From contig JAIXZW010000007.1 of assembly GCA_027489375.1 (NCBI GenBank), positions 248,001-312,000 of the forward strand: a DNA stretch of 64,000 nt. Reading direction: 5' to 3'. The stretch is from Paracoccaceae bacterium. Lineage in GTDB: Bacteria > Pseudomonadota > Alphaproteobacteria > Rhodobacterales > Rhodobacteraceae. This document shows, piece after piece, positions 9,824 to 18,741 of this stretch. A program made the position numbers and the translations under genes. The notes under the pieces are model-generated. The model was not told the origin of the DNA, searched no databases, and worked only from the letters and a program-made list of their open reading frames with translations. How positions within the stretch are numbered: the first letter of the stretch is position 1; each line of letters starts with the position of its first letter.

Positions 9824-9985
9824 ACGGGGGGCCGTCTGCCCCCCGTCGCCTGACGGCTCCCCCCCGAGGATATTTGTGCAAGCGTGAATGGGCAGAGCCT
9901 TCTTCCCGCTTTCACGCTGCCCAAATATCCTCGGGGGGTGAGGCCCAAGGGGCCGAGGGGGGCAGACAGCCCCCCTTTTGCCACG
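9824..9985. repeat. Intergenic repeat, inverted pair b (gcvP/nadE junction)
   Basis: Two copies head to head. The forward copy has the stem ACGGGGGG / CCCCCCGT with loop CCGTCTG (9824-9846), then CCCCCCGAGGATATTTG and AAGCGTGAATGGG. The reverse copy starts TTTCACGCTGCCCAAATATC, then CTCGGGGGG, and ends in a stem with CAGACAG at its loop and CCCCCCTTTT at 9970-9979. The two copies could fold onto each other as one long stem. The site is a convergent junction, so it may end both transcripts. Confidence 0.85.
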
Positions 9986-10048
9986 CCGGATGCCGGACGC
10001 GCCGGTCATGGCGCGGCCCCTTTGTGCACTTAAGCGGGAAAGCGGACG

Positions 10049-11707
10049 TCAGCCCATGTCGCGCCAGCGGTTCACCATCGGATAACGACGGTCGAGCCAG
10101 AATGCCTTTTGCGTAAGACGCACGCCGGGGGCGGATTGGAAGCGTTTCCATTCGCTCGTGTAAAGCAACTGCTCCACACGCTTCACCGTGGCGTGGTCAT
10201 GGCCTTGCGCCACGATCTCGGCCACCGAAAGCTCCTTTTCGACAAGGCCTTCAAGGATCGCGTCCAGCACCGGATAGGGCGGCAGGCTGTCATCGTCGCG
10301 CTGGTTCTCGCGCAATTCGGCACTCGGCGGCTTGTCGATGACGCGGGGGGGGATCACCTCGCCCGCCGGGGCTTTCATCCACGGGCGGTGGTTGGCGTTG
10401 CGCCAGCGGCAGGTGTCGAAGACGCGGGTTTTCCACAGGTCCTTGATCGGGTTGAACCCGCCGTTCATGTCGCCATAGATCGTGCAATAGCCGACCGCCA
10501 CTTCGGACTTGTTGCCCGTGGTCAAGAGCATCGCGCCGAATTTGTTCGACAGCGCCATCAGAAGCAACCCGCGCAGGCGGCTCTGGATGTTTTCCTCGGT
10601 GATCCCCGGCTCGGTCCCCGCGAAAAGCGGGGCGAGGGCGTCACCCACCGCCCCCTGCGGCCCCGTGATCGGGATCGTATCCAGCCGGCACCCCAAAGCC
10701 CGCGCCACGGCTTCGGCATCGTCGAGCGAGGATTTCGAGGTGAAGCGCGAGGGCAGCATCACGCAATGCACGTTTTCGGGGCCGAAGGCATCGGCGGCGA
10801 TGGTGGCGACCAGCGCCGAGTCGATCCCGCCCGACAGGCCCAGCACCACTTTGCCAAAGCCCGACTTCGCCAGATAATCATGCAAACCGATGGTCATGGC
10901 GCGGTAATCCGCTTCGGCCACGGGGGGCACTGCCGCCCGCGTGCCGTGATCGGCCCGCCAGCCTGTCGCGCCCCGGCGGAAGGTGACATGCTCGATGCAG
11001 TCGTCGAATTGCGGCATCTGCACCGCCAGTTCGCCGCCCGCATTCAGCACCATCGAACAGCCGTCAAAGACCTGATCATCCTGCCCGCCCGTCATGTTGA
11101 GGTAGACGAGCGGCAACCCCGTCTCGACCACCCGCGATACCATCAGGTTCAGCCGCAGGTCGGGTTTGCCGCGATGATAGGGCGAGCCGTTCGGCACCAG
11201 CAGGATTTCCGCCCCCGTCTCGGCCAGCGTCTCGGCCACGTCGGGGTGCCAGCTGTCCTCGCAGATCGGGGTGCCGATGCGGACGCCGTTCACGACATAG
11301 GGGCCGTGCACATCGGCGGGGGTGAAGACGCGCTTTTCGTCGAACACGCCGTCATTCGGCAGATGGTGCTTGAGGACCGTCGCCGTGACATTGCCGCCCT
11401 GAAGCACATAATAGGCGTTGTAAAGCTTACCGCCTTGCAGACAAGGGCCACCGATGCCGAGCGCGGGGCCATCGGCGCAGTCCTTGGCCAAAGCCTCGAC
11501 CGCCGCCATCGCATCGCGCACGAAGGCGGGTTTCAGGATCAGGTCCTGCGTCTGGTAGCCGGTGACGAACATCTCGGTCAGCGCCACCATGTCGCTGCCT
11601 GCCGCACGGGCGGCCTCCCATGCCGCGCGGGCCTTTTGCGCATTGGCGGCGATTGCCCCCACCGTCGGGTTCAACTGCGCCAGTGTCAGGCGGAAGGTAT
11701 CAGACAT
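10049..11707 (-). CDS. nadE: Glutamine-dependent NAD+ synthetase
   Basis: 552-aa two-domain enzyme that converts deamido-NAD+ to NAD+ using glutamine as the ammonia donor. The N-terminal nitrilase-type glutaminase has the Glu45-Lys113-Cys149 triad (LTEMF, LKHHLPNDGVFDE, PICEDSW). The C-terminal synthetase has the ATP P-loop LGLSGGIDSALVATIA. Length and domain order are typical of the bacterial glutamine-dependent form. It is divergent from the MORN-repeat gene and convergent with gcvP. Confidence 0.96.
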   Translation of the reverse strand: MSDTFRLTLAQLNPTVGAIAANAQKARAAWEAARAAGSDMVALTEMFVTGYQTQDLILKPAFVRDAMAAVEALAKDCADGPALGIGGPCLQGGKLYNAYYVLQGGNVTATVLKHHLPNDGVFDEKRVFTPADVHGPYVVNGVRIGTPICEDSWHPDVAETLAETGAEILLVPNGSPYHRGKPDLRLNLMVSRVVETGLPLVYLNMTGGQDDQVFDGCSMVLNAGGELAVQMPQFDDCIEHVTFRRGATGWRADHGTRAAVPPVAEADYRAMTIGLHDYLAKSGFGKVVLGLSGGIDSALVATIAADAFGPENVHCVMLPSRFTSKSSLDDAEAVARALGCRLDTIPITGPQGAVGDALAPLFAGTEPGITEENIQSRLRGLLLMALSNKFGAMLLTTGNKSEVAVGYCTIYGDMNGGFNPIKDLWKTRVFDTCRWRNANHRPWMKAPAGEVIPPRVIDKPPSAELRENQRDDDSLPPYPVLDAILEGLVEKELSVAEIVAQGHDHATVKRVEQLLYTSEWKRFQSAPGVRLTQKAFWLDRRYPMVNRWRDMG

Positions 11708-11858
11708 GCGTCACAAGTCCTTTCAGCGTCTTGCCTATCGTTCTAGCAGAAGCACGGCCAAGGGGAAGGTTCCCCGCCCCTCCACCCCGTGGCGCTTGTC
11801 TGTGACGGGTGCGGCGGCTAGGCTTTGCGCAAAAGACTACGGGAAAAGGCAGGGCAAT

Positions 11859-13331
11859 ATGCGTCTATGGCAAGCGGCAGGGCTGATGGGTCTGACCTTG
11901 GCGCTCGGCCAGAGCGCGACCGCGCAAGGGTCGGGCGAAGTCATCACCAAACAATATGACGACGGCTCGGTCTACGAAGGCACCTTTACCGAAGGGCTGC
12001 AGGACGGGACCGGCACATACCGTCTCGTCAACGGCTTCGAATATACCGGCCAATGGGTCAAGGGCGAGATCAGTGGGCAAGGGCGGGCAACCTATCCCAA
12101 CGGTTCGGTCTACGAAGGGGCATTCGCCAAGGGCAAGCCCGAGGGCAAGGGCAAGATCACCTATGCCGACGGTTCGACCTATGAGGGCGACTGGATCGGC
12201 GGCCAGATCACCGGACAGGGCATCGCCCGCTACGCCGATGGCGCGGTCTACAAGGGTGCGTTCGTCGATGGCAAGCAGCAGGGCCAAGGCGTGATGGAAG
12301 CCAAGGGCGGCTACCGCTACGAAGGCGCATGGGTCGCAGGCGAAAAGGAAGGCGAGGGCAAGATCACCTACCCCGACGGGGCGGTCTATCAAGGCACGCT
12401 GCGGGGGGGCCTGCGCGAGGGCACGGGCACGCTGACCCTGCCGCACGGCCTGACCTACGTGGGAGAGTGGAAGGCGGGCCAGATCAATGGTCAGGGCAAG
12501 CTGACGCAGGCCAATGGCGATGTTTACGAAGGCACTTTCGTCGACGGGCAAAAGCAGGGACAGGGCAAGCTCACCTATGCGTCGGGCGATGTCTACGAAG
12601 GCGTCTTTTCGGTCGACAAACGCAACGGACAGGGCGTTTTCCGGTCAAAGGACGGCTATGTCTTCGAAGGCGTCTGGAAAGATGGCCACATCTCGGGGAT
12701 GGGGAAACTCACCTATCCCGACGGTTCGATCTATCAGGGACAGGTGGCCGACGACCGTCCCCATGGACGCGGCAAGATCACCTATGCCGACGGATCGAGC
12801 TATGATGGCGACTGGAAGGCAGGCGTGATCGAAGGGCAAGGCAAGGCCACCTATGCCGACAAATCCGTGTACGAAGGCCGGTTCAGGGCCGCCCGCCCCG
12901 ATGGCATCGGCGCGATTACCTTTGCCGATGGCTACAGTTATCGCGGGCAGTGGAAGGCGGGTGTCCGCGAAGGTTTCGGCCGCGCCGTCTATCCCGACGG
13001 GTCTTCCTATGCGGGCCAGTTCGTCGGCGGCGAACGGCAGGGCAAGGGCCAGTTGAAGATGGCGGACGGATTTTCCTTCACCGGCGACTGGGTGGGCGGG
13101 ACCATCGAAGGGCAAGGCGTCGCCATATACGCGGGTGGCGACCGCTACGAAGGCAGCTTCGTCAAGGGCAAGCGCCAAGGCAAAGGCACCTTGACCTACA
13201 AGAGCGGCGAGGTGGCCGAGGGTGAATGGCTGAACGGCATCCTTGTCGCCCAGCCGGAAGCGGCCCTGCCGGAAAGCGGCGAAGCCCCCGCAGAAGAGGG
13301 CGCGACCCCGCCCCCCGCTCCGGCGAACTGA
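11859..13331 (+). CDS. Exported MORN-repeat protein with 18 full repeats
   Basis: 490-aa protein made of a signal peptide (about residues 1-23, ending SATAQ) and then almost only MORN repeats of 23 residues with the pattern DGxxYEGxF/W..G..GxGxxxY. I count 18 full repeats and a partial nineteenth, followed by a short Pro/Ala-rich tail. Repeats mostly alternate between F and W at the EGxF/GxW position, and repeats 5-8 resemble 10-13. The start at 11859 is chosen because it gives a clean signal peptide; the frame is open further upstream. MORN repeats form extended beta hairpin arrays in lipid- or protein-binding scaffolds. A periplasmic location is inferred; function unknown. Confidence 0.85.
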   Translation: MRLWQAAGLMGLTLALGQSATAQGSGEVITKQYDDGSVYEGTFTEGLQDGTGTYRLVNGFEYTGQWVKGEISGQGRATYPNGSVYEGAFAKGKPEGKGKITYADGSTYEGDWIGGQITGQGIARYADGAVYKGAFVDGKQQGQGVMEAKGGYRYEGAWVAGEKEGEGKITYPDGAVYQGTLRGGLREGTGTLTLPHGLTYVGEWKAGQINGQGKLTQANGDVYEGTFVDGQKQGQGKLTYASGDVYEGVFSVDKRNGQGVFRSKDGYVFEGVWKDGHISGMGKLTYPDGSIYQGQVADDRPHGRGKITYADGSSYDGDWKAGVIEGQGKATYADKSVYEGRFRAARPDGIGAITFADGYSYRGQWKAGVREGFGRAVYPDGSSYAGQFVGGERQGKGQLKMADGFSFTGDWVGGTIEGQGVAIYAGGDRYEGSFVKGKRQGKGTLTYKSGEVAEGEWLNGILVAQPEAALPESGEAPAEEGATPPPAPAN

Positions 13332-13377
13332 CCCGTTCGCACTGCGACTCTCCCGCGATTTCAGGCGCAGCCGTTGC

Positions 13378-14901
13378 TTACACCGCTTCGCCAGCATCGA
13401 GACGTGCCAGAAACTCCTCCGCCTCGGCCAGAACCGTCCGGCGGTGGGCGTCGTCCATCTTGTCCCATGTCCTGTACATCTGCGCCATGCGCGGATTGGC
13501 GGCGAAGCGGTCGCGGTGGCGGGTCAGGAAATGCCAGTAAAGCAGGTTGAACGGGCAGGCCTTGGGACCGGTCCTGTCCTTCACCCGATAGGCGCATGAC
13601 CCGCAATAATCGGACATCCGGTCGATGTAAGCGCCTGACGAGACATAGGGTTTCGATCCCACCACCCCGCCGTCGGCCCATTGCGACATGCCGATGGTGT
13701 TCGGTGCCTCGACCCATTCGAAGGCGTCGACGTAGACGGCGAGATACCATTCATGCACCTGCGCAGGGTCCACACCTGCGAGCAGGGCGAAATTCCCCGT
13801 GACCATCAGGCGCTGGATGTGATGCGCGTAAGCCATGTCGCGGGTCTGGGCCACGGCGTGGGACAGGCAGGTCATCCGCGTCTTTGCGCCCCAGTAGAGC
13901 GGCGGCAAGGCGCGGTGGTGGCCAAGCACGTTCCGGCCTGTGTAATCGGGGCCTTGCAGGAAATAGATGCCACGCACGAATTCGCGCCAGCCGATGATCT
14001 GGCGGATGAAACCTTCGGCGGCGTTGATCGGGGCGTGGCCTGCTTTCCACGCCTCCTCTACCCGCTGGCAGATTTCGAGCGGCGAAAGCAGGCCGAGGTT
14101 GAGATAGGGCGAGAGCAGGGCATGGCTGAGGGTCGGGTCGTCGCGCAGCATCGCGTCCTGCTCGTCGCCGAATGTCGGCAGGGCGTGGCGGATGAAATGA
14201 TCCAGCGCCGCCAGCGCATCGGCACGGGTGACGGCCCAGCCGAAGGGGTGGAGATTGCCGAAATGCGCGGGGTATTCGCGTTGCACCAGCGTCAGAACCT
14301 CTTCCGTCACCGCATCGGGGGCAAAGCGGGGCGGGCGGGGGCGGAACAGGTCGGGCTTGGCGGGCTTGCGGTTGTCGTGGTCGAAATTCCATTGCCCGCC
14401 TGCGGGTTGGTCCCCCTCCATCATCAGCCCCGTCTTGCGGCGCATCTCGCGGTAGAAGAATTCCATCCGCAACTGCTTGCGCCCTTCGGCCCATGCGGCG
14501 AATTCGGTTTGGGAACACAGGAAGCGGTCGTCGGGCAAAAGCGTCAGTTCAAGCGGAAGGTCGCGCAGCGCATGGATCAGCCGCCATTCCCCGGGGGTGG
14601 TGGCAACGACCTTTGCGGTCCCGTGTTCCGAGGCGCGGCGGAGCAGCTCGCCTGCAATGGACTGGCTGTTCTCGGGATCGTCGAGGCGCGTATAGGCCAC
14701 GGTCCAGCCGCTTTCGCGCAGGCTTTCGGCAAAGTGCCGCATGGCGGACAGGACGAGCGCGATCTTTTGCGGATGGTGCGGGACGTAGCTGCCTTCGGCC
14801 CGCACCTCGGCCATGACCACAAGATCGGTCGCCTTGTCCGCTTCGCGCAGGGCAGACAGGTTTTCGCTGAGCTGGTCGCCCAGCACAAGGATCAGGCGCA
14901 T
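13378..14901 (-). CDS. cryB: Iron-sulfur bacterial cryptochrome/photolyase (CryB/PhrB family)
   Basis: 507-aa member of the FeS-BCP group of photolyase/cryptochromes, matching the length of Rhodobacter sphaeroides CryB (508 aa). The family binds FAD, a [4Fe-4S] cluster and a ribityllumazine antenna, repairs (6-4) photoproducts in some members (PhrB) and influences photosynthesis gene expression in R. sphaeroides. The four cluster cysteines are present at 345, 433, 436 and 449 (RMTCLSH, YCGSCAY, KACPFN), in the spacing known for RsCryB. The N-terminus LILVLGDQLS is typical. ATG at 14901 starts the conserved N-terminus; a longer reading to 15120 runs through an intergenic repeat. Repair versus signalling cannot be separated here. 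Confidence 0.9.
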   Translation of the reverse strand: MRLILVLGDQLSENLSALREADKATDLVVMAEVRAEGSYVPHHPQKIALVLSAMRHFAESLRESGWTVAYTRLDDPENSQSIAGELLRRASEHGTAKVVATTPGEWRLIHALRDLPLELTLLPDDRFLCSQTEFAAWAEGRKQLRMEFFYREMRRKTGLMMEGDQPAGGQWNFDHDNRKPAKPDLFRPRPPRFAPDAVTEEVLTLVQREYPAHFGNLHPFGWAVTRADALAALDHFIRHALPTFGDEQDAMLRDDPTLSHALLSPYLNLGLLSPLEICQRVEEAWKAGHAPINAAEGFIRQIIGWREFVRGIYFLQGPDYTGRNVLGHHRALPPLYWGAKTRMTCLSHAVAQTRDMAYAHHIQRLMVTGNFALLAGVDPAQVHEWYLAVYVDAFEWVEAPNTIGMSQWADGGVVGSKPYVSSGAYIDRMSDYCGSCAYRVKDRTGPKACPFNLLYWHFLTRHRDRFAANPRMAQMYRTWDKMDDAHRRTVLAEAEEFLARLDAGEAV

Positions 14902-14930
14902 GATGGCCCGCCGTTTCGCGCGCGGAAAGG

Positions 14931-14990
14931 CCGGGAGGGCTGCCTGCCCTCCCGGACCCACCCGGGGATATTTGGGGCGAGAGGAAGGAA
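14931..14990 (+). repeat. Intergenic repeat, copy c
   Basis: 10-bp stem CCGGGAGGGC / GCCCTCCCGG with loop TGCCT (14931-14955), then ACCCGGGGATATTTGG and AGAGGAAGG. The stem sequence differs from other copies while remaining base-paired, which suggests the structure is what is kept. It lies between cryB and the upstream SDR gene on the same strand. Confidence 0.75.
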
Positions 14991-14992
14991 CC

Positions 14993-15673
14993 TCACCACG
15001 GGATCGCCTTTCCCTGCCAATCGAAGAAACCGCCCGTCTCGGCGGGGGTGAGGGTGGCGAGGACCGAGAGCAGGTTCCGCGCCGCCGTTTCGGGCGTGAC
15101 GGTCGGATGCCCGCCGGCATAGGCGCGGGTCAGGGGTGTTTCGACGGTTCCGGGGTGCAGCGTGCAGATGACCGCCTGCGGATGGGTGCGGGCAATCTCG
15201 ACCGCTGCCGTATGGACCAACTGGTTCAGCGCGGCCTTGGCGGCGCGATAGGAATACCACCCGCCCAGACGGTTGTCGCCGATGGAGCCGACGCGGGCCG
15301 ACAGCGCGGCAAAGGTGGCAGGGCGGTCGCGCGGCAAGAGGCGCAGCGCGTGTTTCAAGACCAGCGCGGGGCCGATGGCATTGGTGGCGAATTGCGCGGC
15401 AAGGGCTGCGGGATCAAGCGCGCGGAGGCTTTTCTCGGGGCGGCTCCCGCCCAGTTCCAGCGCGCCGGTGGCGACGAAGATCAGGTCGTAGGGTGCGGTG
15501 AGCGGCGCAAGGCTGGCTGCGATGCGCGCCTCCTCCGTCAGGTCGAACCCGTCGGTCCGCCGTGACAGGGCGGTCACTTCGGCCCCGCCTGTCCGCAGGG
15601 CTGACACAAGCGCGGCCCCGATGCCGCCGGATGCGCCAAGGATCAGGGCGCGCTGGAAGGAATGCGTGTTCAT
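14993..15673 (-). CDS. Short-chain dehydrogenase/reductase (CsgA/C-factor-like)
   Basis: 226-aa Rossmann-fold SDR. The nucleotide loop is GASGGIG (residues 13-19), the catalytic pair is YSYRAAK with the upstream serine in ALSARVGSIGDN, and the C-terminus PGTVETPLT is typical. It resembles the short atypical group annotated as C-factor or cell-cell signalling SDR. The substrate is not predictable. It lies upstream of cryB on the same strand with a repeat hairpin between, so cotranscription is possible but may be limited. Confidence 0.85.
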   Translation of the reverse strand: MNTHSFQRALILGASGGIGAALVSALRTGGAEVTALSRRTDGFDLTEEARIAASLAPLTAPYDLIFVATGALELGGSRPEKSLRALDPAALAAQFATNAIGPALVLKHALRLLPRDRPATFAALSARVGSIGDNRLGGWYSYRAAKAALNQLVHTAAVEIARTHPQAVICTLHPGTVETPLTRAYAGGHPTVTPETAARNLLSVLATLTPAETGGFFDWQGKAIPW

Positions 15674-15710
15674 GCCCCCGTTCTAGGGCGGCAAGGACTG
15701 GCGACCAGCG

Positions 15711-16529
15711 TCAATCGCCCAGCTTGGCGTGAACCTCGTCAAGATCGACCTCGCCCAGCGGCATCTTGTTGGCCGGATTGTCGAAATCATATTTGAAAAG
15801 CTGGAAATCCCGCTTGTAGATTTCCCAGACCAGATGCCGCGACAGGTCGTCGAAGTAATCCTCGACCGGATGCAGCCGCTTCGGCCCGTGCCCTTCACTT
15901 TCGTTGAACCGCGGGATGAGGGCGAGGTCGACGGCGTGCTTGGGCTTCATGTGGTCGAGCACGACCTGCATGCCCTGATCGAACTTTTCGGTGAAGAAGA
16001 TGTGGTCGTAGCGCCCGCCATTGACGATGAAGGTCGAGATATGCCCCGCCATCGCCGACCAGTGGATATCCGGCTCCATCGGTTTGCGGAAGCGGATGGT
16101 GTCGCGGGCGAAAAGGAGGAAGCGGCGGAAACTGGCGATCTGGTCGAAGTCCTGCTTGCCATCGTCGCCGCCCACCTCGACCCCGTATTTCTGCACCAGC
16201 ATGGGGACGAGGTTGCCGCGATAGCGTTTTCCGTTGCGCTGGATGCCGCAGATCTTGTCGAAGAAGGATGACAGGATGCGCGTGTAGGGATTGCGCACGC
16301 AGGTGAAGGCGTAGCTCTTGTGTGCCTTGACGTTCGCCTCGATCAGCGGCTGGCTTTCCTCTTGCGCCCATTTGTGCAGACCCTTGGTCGAGTCATGGAT
16401 GTCGCCGTCGAAGAAGCGGCCGTGATCGGAATAGAACATGATCTGGCCGATGGTGGAGCAGGCGCATTTCGGCACCACGCGATAGACCACGCTTTCGCTT
16501 TCGGTCATCCAAGTGCCCGGAAAACCCAT
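15711..16529 (-). CDS. Sulfotransferase family 2 domain protein
   Basis: 272-aa PAPS-dependent sulfotransferase of the carbohydrate (chondroitin/heparan-like) family. The 5'-phosphosulfate loop is VPKCACST (residues 19-26) and the 3'-phosphate site is RNPYTRILSSFF (79-90). No signal peptide is evident, so a cytoplasmic or membrane-associated enzyme is likely. It is divergently arranged with a GT14/DUF5928 glycosyltransferase, 162 nt between the starts, which suggests that the acceptor is a glycan made by that enzyme. That link is inference. Confidence 0.85.
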   Translation of the reverse strand: MGFPGTWMTESESVVYRVVPKCACSTIGQIMFYSDHGRFFDGDIHDSTKGLHKWAQEESQPLIEANVKAHKSYAFTCVRNPYTRILSSFFDKICGIQRNGKRYRGNLVPMLVQKYGVEVGGDDGKQDFDQIASFRRFLLFARDTIRFRKPMEPDIHWSAMAGHISTFIVNGGRYDHIFFTEKFDQGMQVVLDHMKPKHAVDLALIPRFNESEGHGPKRLHPVEDYFDDLSRHLVWEIYKRDFQLFKYDFDNPANKMPLGEVDLDEVHAKLGD

Positions 16530-16691
16530 GAAACTGCCTCCAACACACGGGCTTTGGCGCGGCGGGCCGCGCTGCCCTTATCTTTCAGACACAAAAAAGC
16601 AAAGAAAGGCTGTCTTTTCAATCACCGTTGACGTTATTTGTCGAAAGCGCGTCCCGCTTGCGCTGAATCGTTCCCGCTTTCGTGGTTCTTG

Positions 16692-18269
16692 ATGGCAAAG
16701 ATCGCCTATATCCTTCTCTGTCACAAAGACCCCGAAGGGATCATCGCGCAGGCCGAACGGCTGACGGCGGCGGGGGATTGCGTGTCGATCCACTTCGACG
16801 CCCGCGCCCCGCGCGATGCTTACGAACGCATCCGCAGCGCCCTTGCCGACAACCCGGACGTGACCTTTGCCAAGAAGCGCGAGAAATGCGGTTGGGGGGA
16901 ATGGAGCCTTGTTGCCGCCACCCTTCATGCGGTGCAGGCGGCGGTCGATGCCTTTCCGCGCGCCACGCATTTCTACATGCTGTCGGGCGATTGCATGCCG
17001 ATCAAATCGGCCGAATACGCCCATGCCTTCGTCGACCGCGAAGAGGCCGATTACATCGAAAGCTTCGATTTCTTCAACTCCGACTGGATCAAGACGGGGA
17101 TCAAGGAAGAGCGGCTGATTTATCGGCACTGGTTCAACGAGAGGAACCAGAAGCCGCTGTTCTACGCCTCGATGCGGTTGCAGCGGAAGCTGCGGCTCGA
17201 CCGCGCAATTCCGGCGGACCTGCAAATCCAGATCGGCAGCCAGTGGTGGTGCCTGCGCAGACGGACGATCGAGGCGATCCTCGATTTCTGCAAGGCGCGG
17301 CGCGATGTGGTGCGGTTTTTCCGCACGACATGGATCCCGGACGAGACGTTTTTCCAGACCCTCGTGCGCCATCTGGTGCCGGAGCACGAGATACGCTCGC
17401 GCACACCGACCTTCCTGATGTTCACCGATTACGGGATGCCGCTGACCTTTTACAACGACCACTACGACCTGCTGCTCAGTCAGGATTATCTGTTCGCACG
17501 GAAAATCTCGCCCGATGCGATGGAGTTGAAGGAGCGGTTGGGGCAGCTTTACGCGGCACGGGGTGTGCGGTTTTCCATCTCGAACGAGGGGCGGAGCCTG
17601 TTCGGCTTCCTGACGGGGCGCGGACGGATCGGTCGCCGGTTCGCCCCGCGCTTCTGGGAGCGCGAAGCCTCTGTCGGGCGCGAGCGGACGCTGATGATGG
17701 TGACGTGCAAGAAATGGCACATCGCCAAGCGTCTGGCGGCGCGGGTGCATGAGGTGACGGGGCTTCCCACGGTGAACTACCTGTTCAACGAGGCGGGGAC
17801 GGAACTGCCCGACCTTGGCGGGATCCAGACCACGGTCGAAAAGCGGACGCGGCACCGCCGCGCGCTGGTCAGGATGCTGTTCGATTATTGGAAAAGTGAC
17901 CGGCTGCTCTTTTGCATCGACCCTGCCAACATCGACCTGATGCAGGATTTCTACAACGACCGTGCCACGGTGCGGCTGTTGGAGATCGAATGCGAATTCA
18001 CCGATGACTACATGATCGGCCATGCCCGCCGCGTGGGTCTGGCGGGCGAAGCCACGCCGCGCGAGACGCTTGACCGGCTTTTGCCGACGATCCGCTTCGA
18101 CGTGCGCTTCGAAAGCGACCGCATCCGCGATGCAGGGTTTTCGGGGTATAACCGCATCCGGCAGGGGGCAGAGGTGGATGAAAACGCTGTCCCTCTTGCC
18201 GCCTTTCTTGGTATCTCCCTCGACAAGGCGCGCGAGATCGCCGCGACGCCGCATCTGTTCACCGACTGA
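16692..18269 (+). CDS. GT14-like glycosyltransferase with C-terminal DUF5928-type domain
   Basis: 525-aa protein. Residues about 1-270 match the Core-2/I-branching beta-1,6-N-acetylglucosaminyltransferase fold: KIAYILLCHKDPE, VSIHFDA, FYMLSGDCMPIKS, GSQWWCLRR and PDETFFQTL are its characteristic blocks. The C-terminal half, about 290-525, matches the uncharacterised domain seen in rhodobacterial homologues (DUF5928). There is no signal peptide or clear membrane segment. The ATG at 16692 gives the conserved KIAYILL start; an in-frame extension to 16638 lacks similarity. The neighbour is a sulfotransferase, so synthesis of a branched, sulfated glycan is a reasonable but untested idea. The HIT gene starts 14 nt downstream. 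Confidence 0.82.
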   Translation: MAKIAYILLCHKDPEGIIAQAERLTAAGDCVSIHFDARAPRDAYERIRSALADNPDVTFAKKREKCGWGEWSLVAATLHAVQAAVDAFPRATHFYMLSGDCMPIKSAEYAHAFVDREEADYIESFDFFNSDWIKTGIKEERLIYRHWFNERNQKPLFYASMRLQRKLRLDRAIPADLQIQIGSQWWCLRRRTIEAILDFCKARRDVVRFFRTTWIPDETFFQTLVRHLVPEHEIRSRTPTFLMFTDYGMPLTFYNDHYDLLLSQDYLFARKISPDAMELKERLGQLYAARGVRFSISNEGRSLFGFLTGRGRIGRRFAPRFWEREASVGRERTLMMVTCKKWHIAKRLAARVHEVTGLPTVNYLFNEAGTELPDLGGIQTTVEKRTRHRRALVRMLFDYWKSDRLLFCIDPANIDLMQDFYNDRATVRLLEIECEFTDDYMIGHARRVGLAGEATPRETLDRLLPTIRFDVRFESDRIRDAGFSGYNRIRQGAEVDENAVPLAAFLGISLDKAREIAATPHLFTD

Positions 18270-18283
18270 AGGCAAGCCGCGTC

Positions 18284-18664
18284 ATGGCCCATGATTACGA
18301 CCCCAACAACATCTTCGCCCGCATCCTGCGCGGCGAGATTCCGAACAACACGGTGCTGGAAACCGAGCACACGCTTGCCTTCCGCGATATCGCCCCGCAG
18401 GCGCCCGACCATGTGCTGGTGATCCCCAAGGGGCCCTATGCCACCTTTGACCACTTCGCCGCCGAAGCGTCGGAGGCCGAGATCGTCGATTTCCACCGCA
18501 CCGCCGCCAGCGTCTGCGCCCTGCTCGGGGCAAGCCTTGCATCGGGCGGGCCGGGCTATCGGGCCATCACCAATGCGGGCGGGCATGGCGGGCAGGAAGT
18601 GCCGCATTACCACCTGCATATCCTTGCCGGTCGTCCGCTGGGCCGGATGGTCGAAAAGGGCTGA
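18284..18664 (+). CDS. HIT (histidine triad) family protein
   Basis: 126-aa histidine-triad nucleotide-binding protein. The triad is HYHLHILAG near the C-terminus, and the N-terminal IFARILRGEIP is the usual start of HinT-like proteins. The family hydrolyses AMP-lysine and aminoacyl-adenylate-type phosphoramidates in the cytoplasm. It lies 14 nt after the glycosyltransferase, so it is probably cotranscribed, though no functional link is evident. Confidence 0.93.
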   Translation: MAHDYDPNNIFARILRGEIPNNTVLETEHTLAFRDIAPQAPDHVLVIPKGPYATFDHFAAEASEAEIVDFHRTAASVCALLGASLASGGPGYRAITNAGGHGGQEVPHYHLHILAGRPLGRMVEKG

Positions 18665-18741
18665 GCTTTCCGCAGGAAACGGGTCGCGGGGCTGGTCGTG
18701 CCTCTGGCAAAATCGCAGCACCGATCCAGCCCGAGGATGAC

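Noticed and set aside
11859..13331. Tandem 69-bp DNA repeats as a possible CRISPR or satellite
   Set aside because: The repeats are in frame, encode MORN units and diverge at DNA level; there are no spacers.
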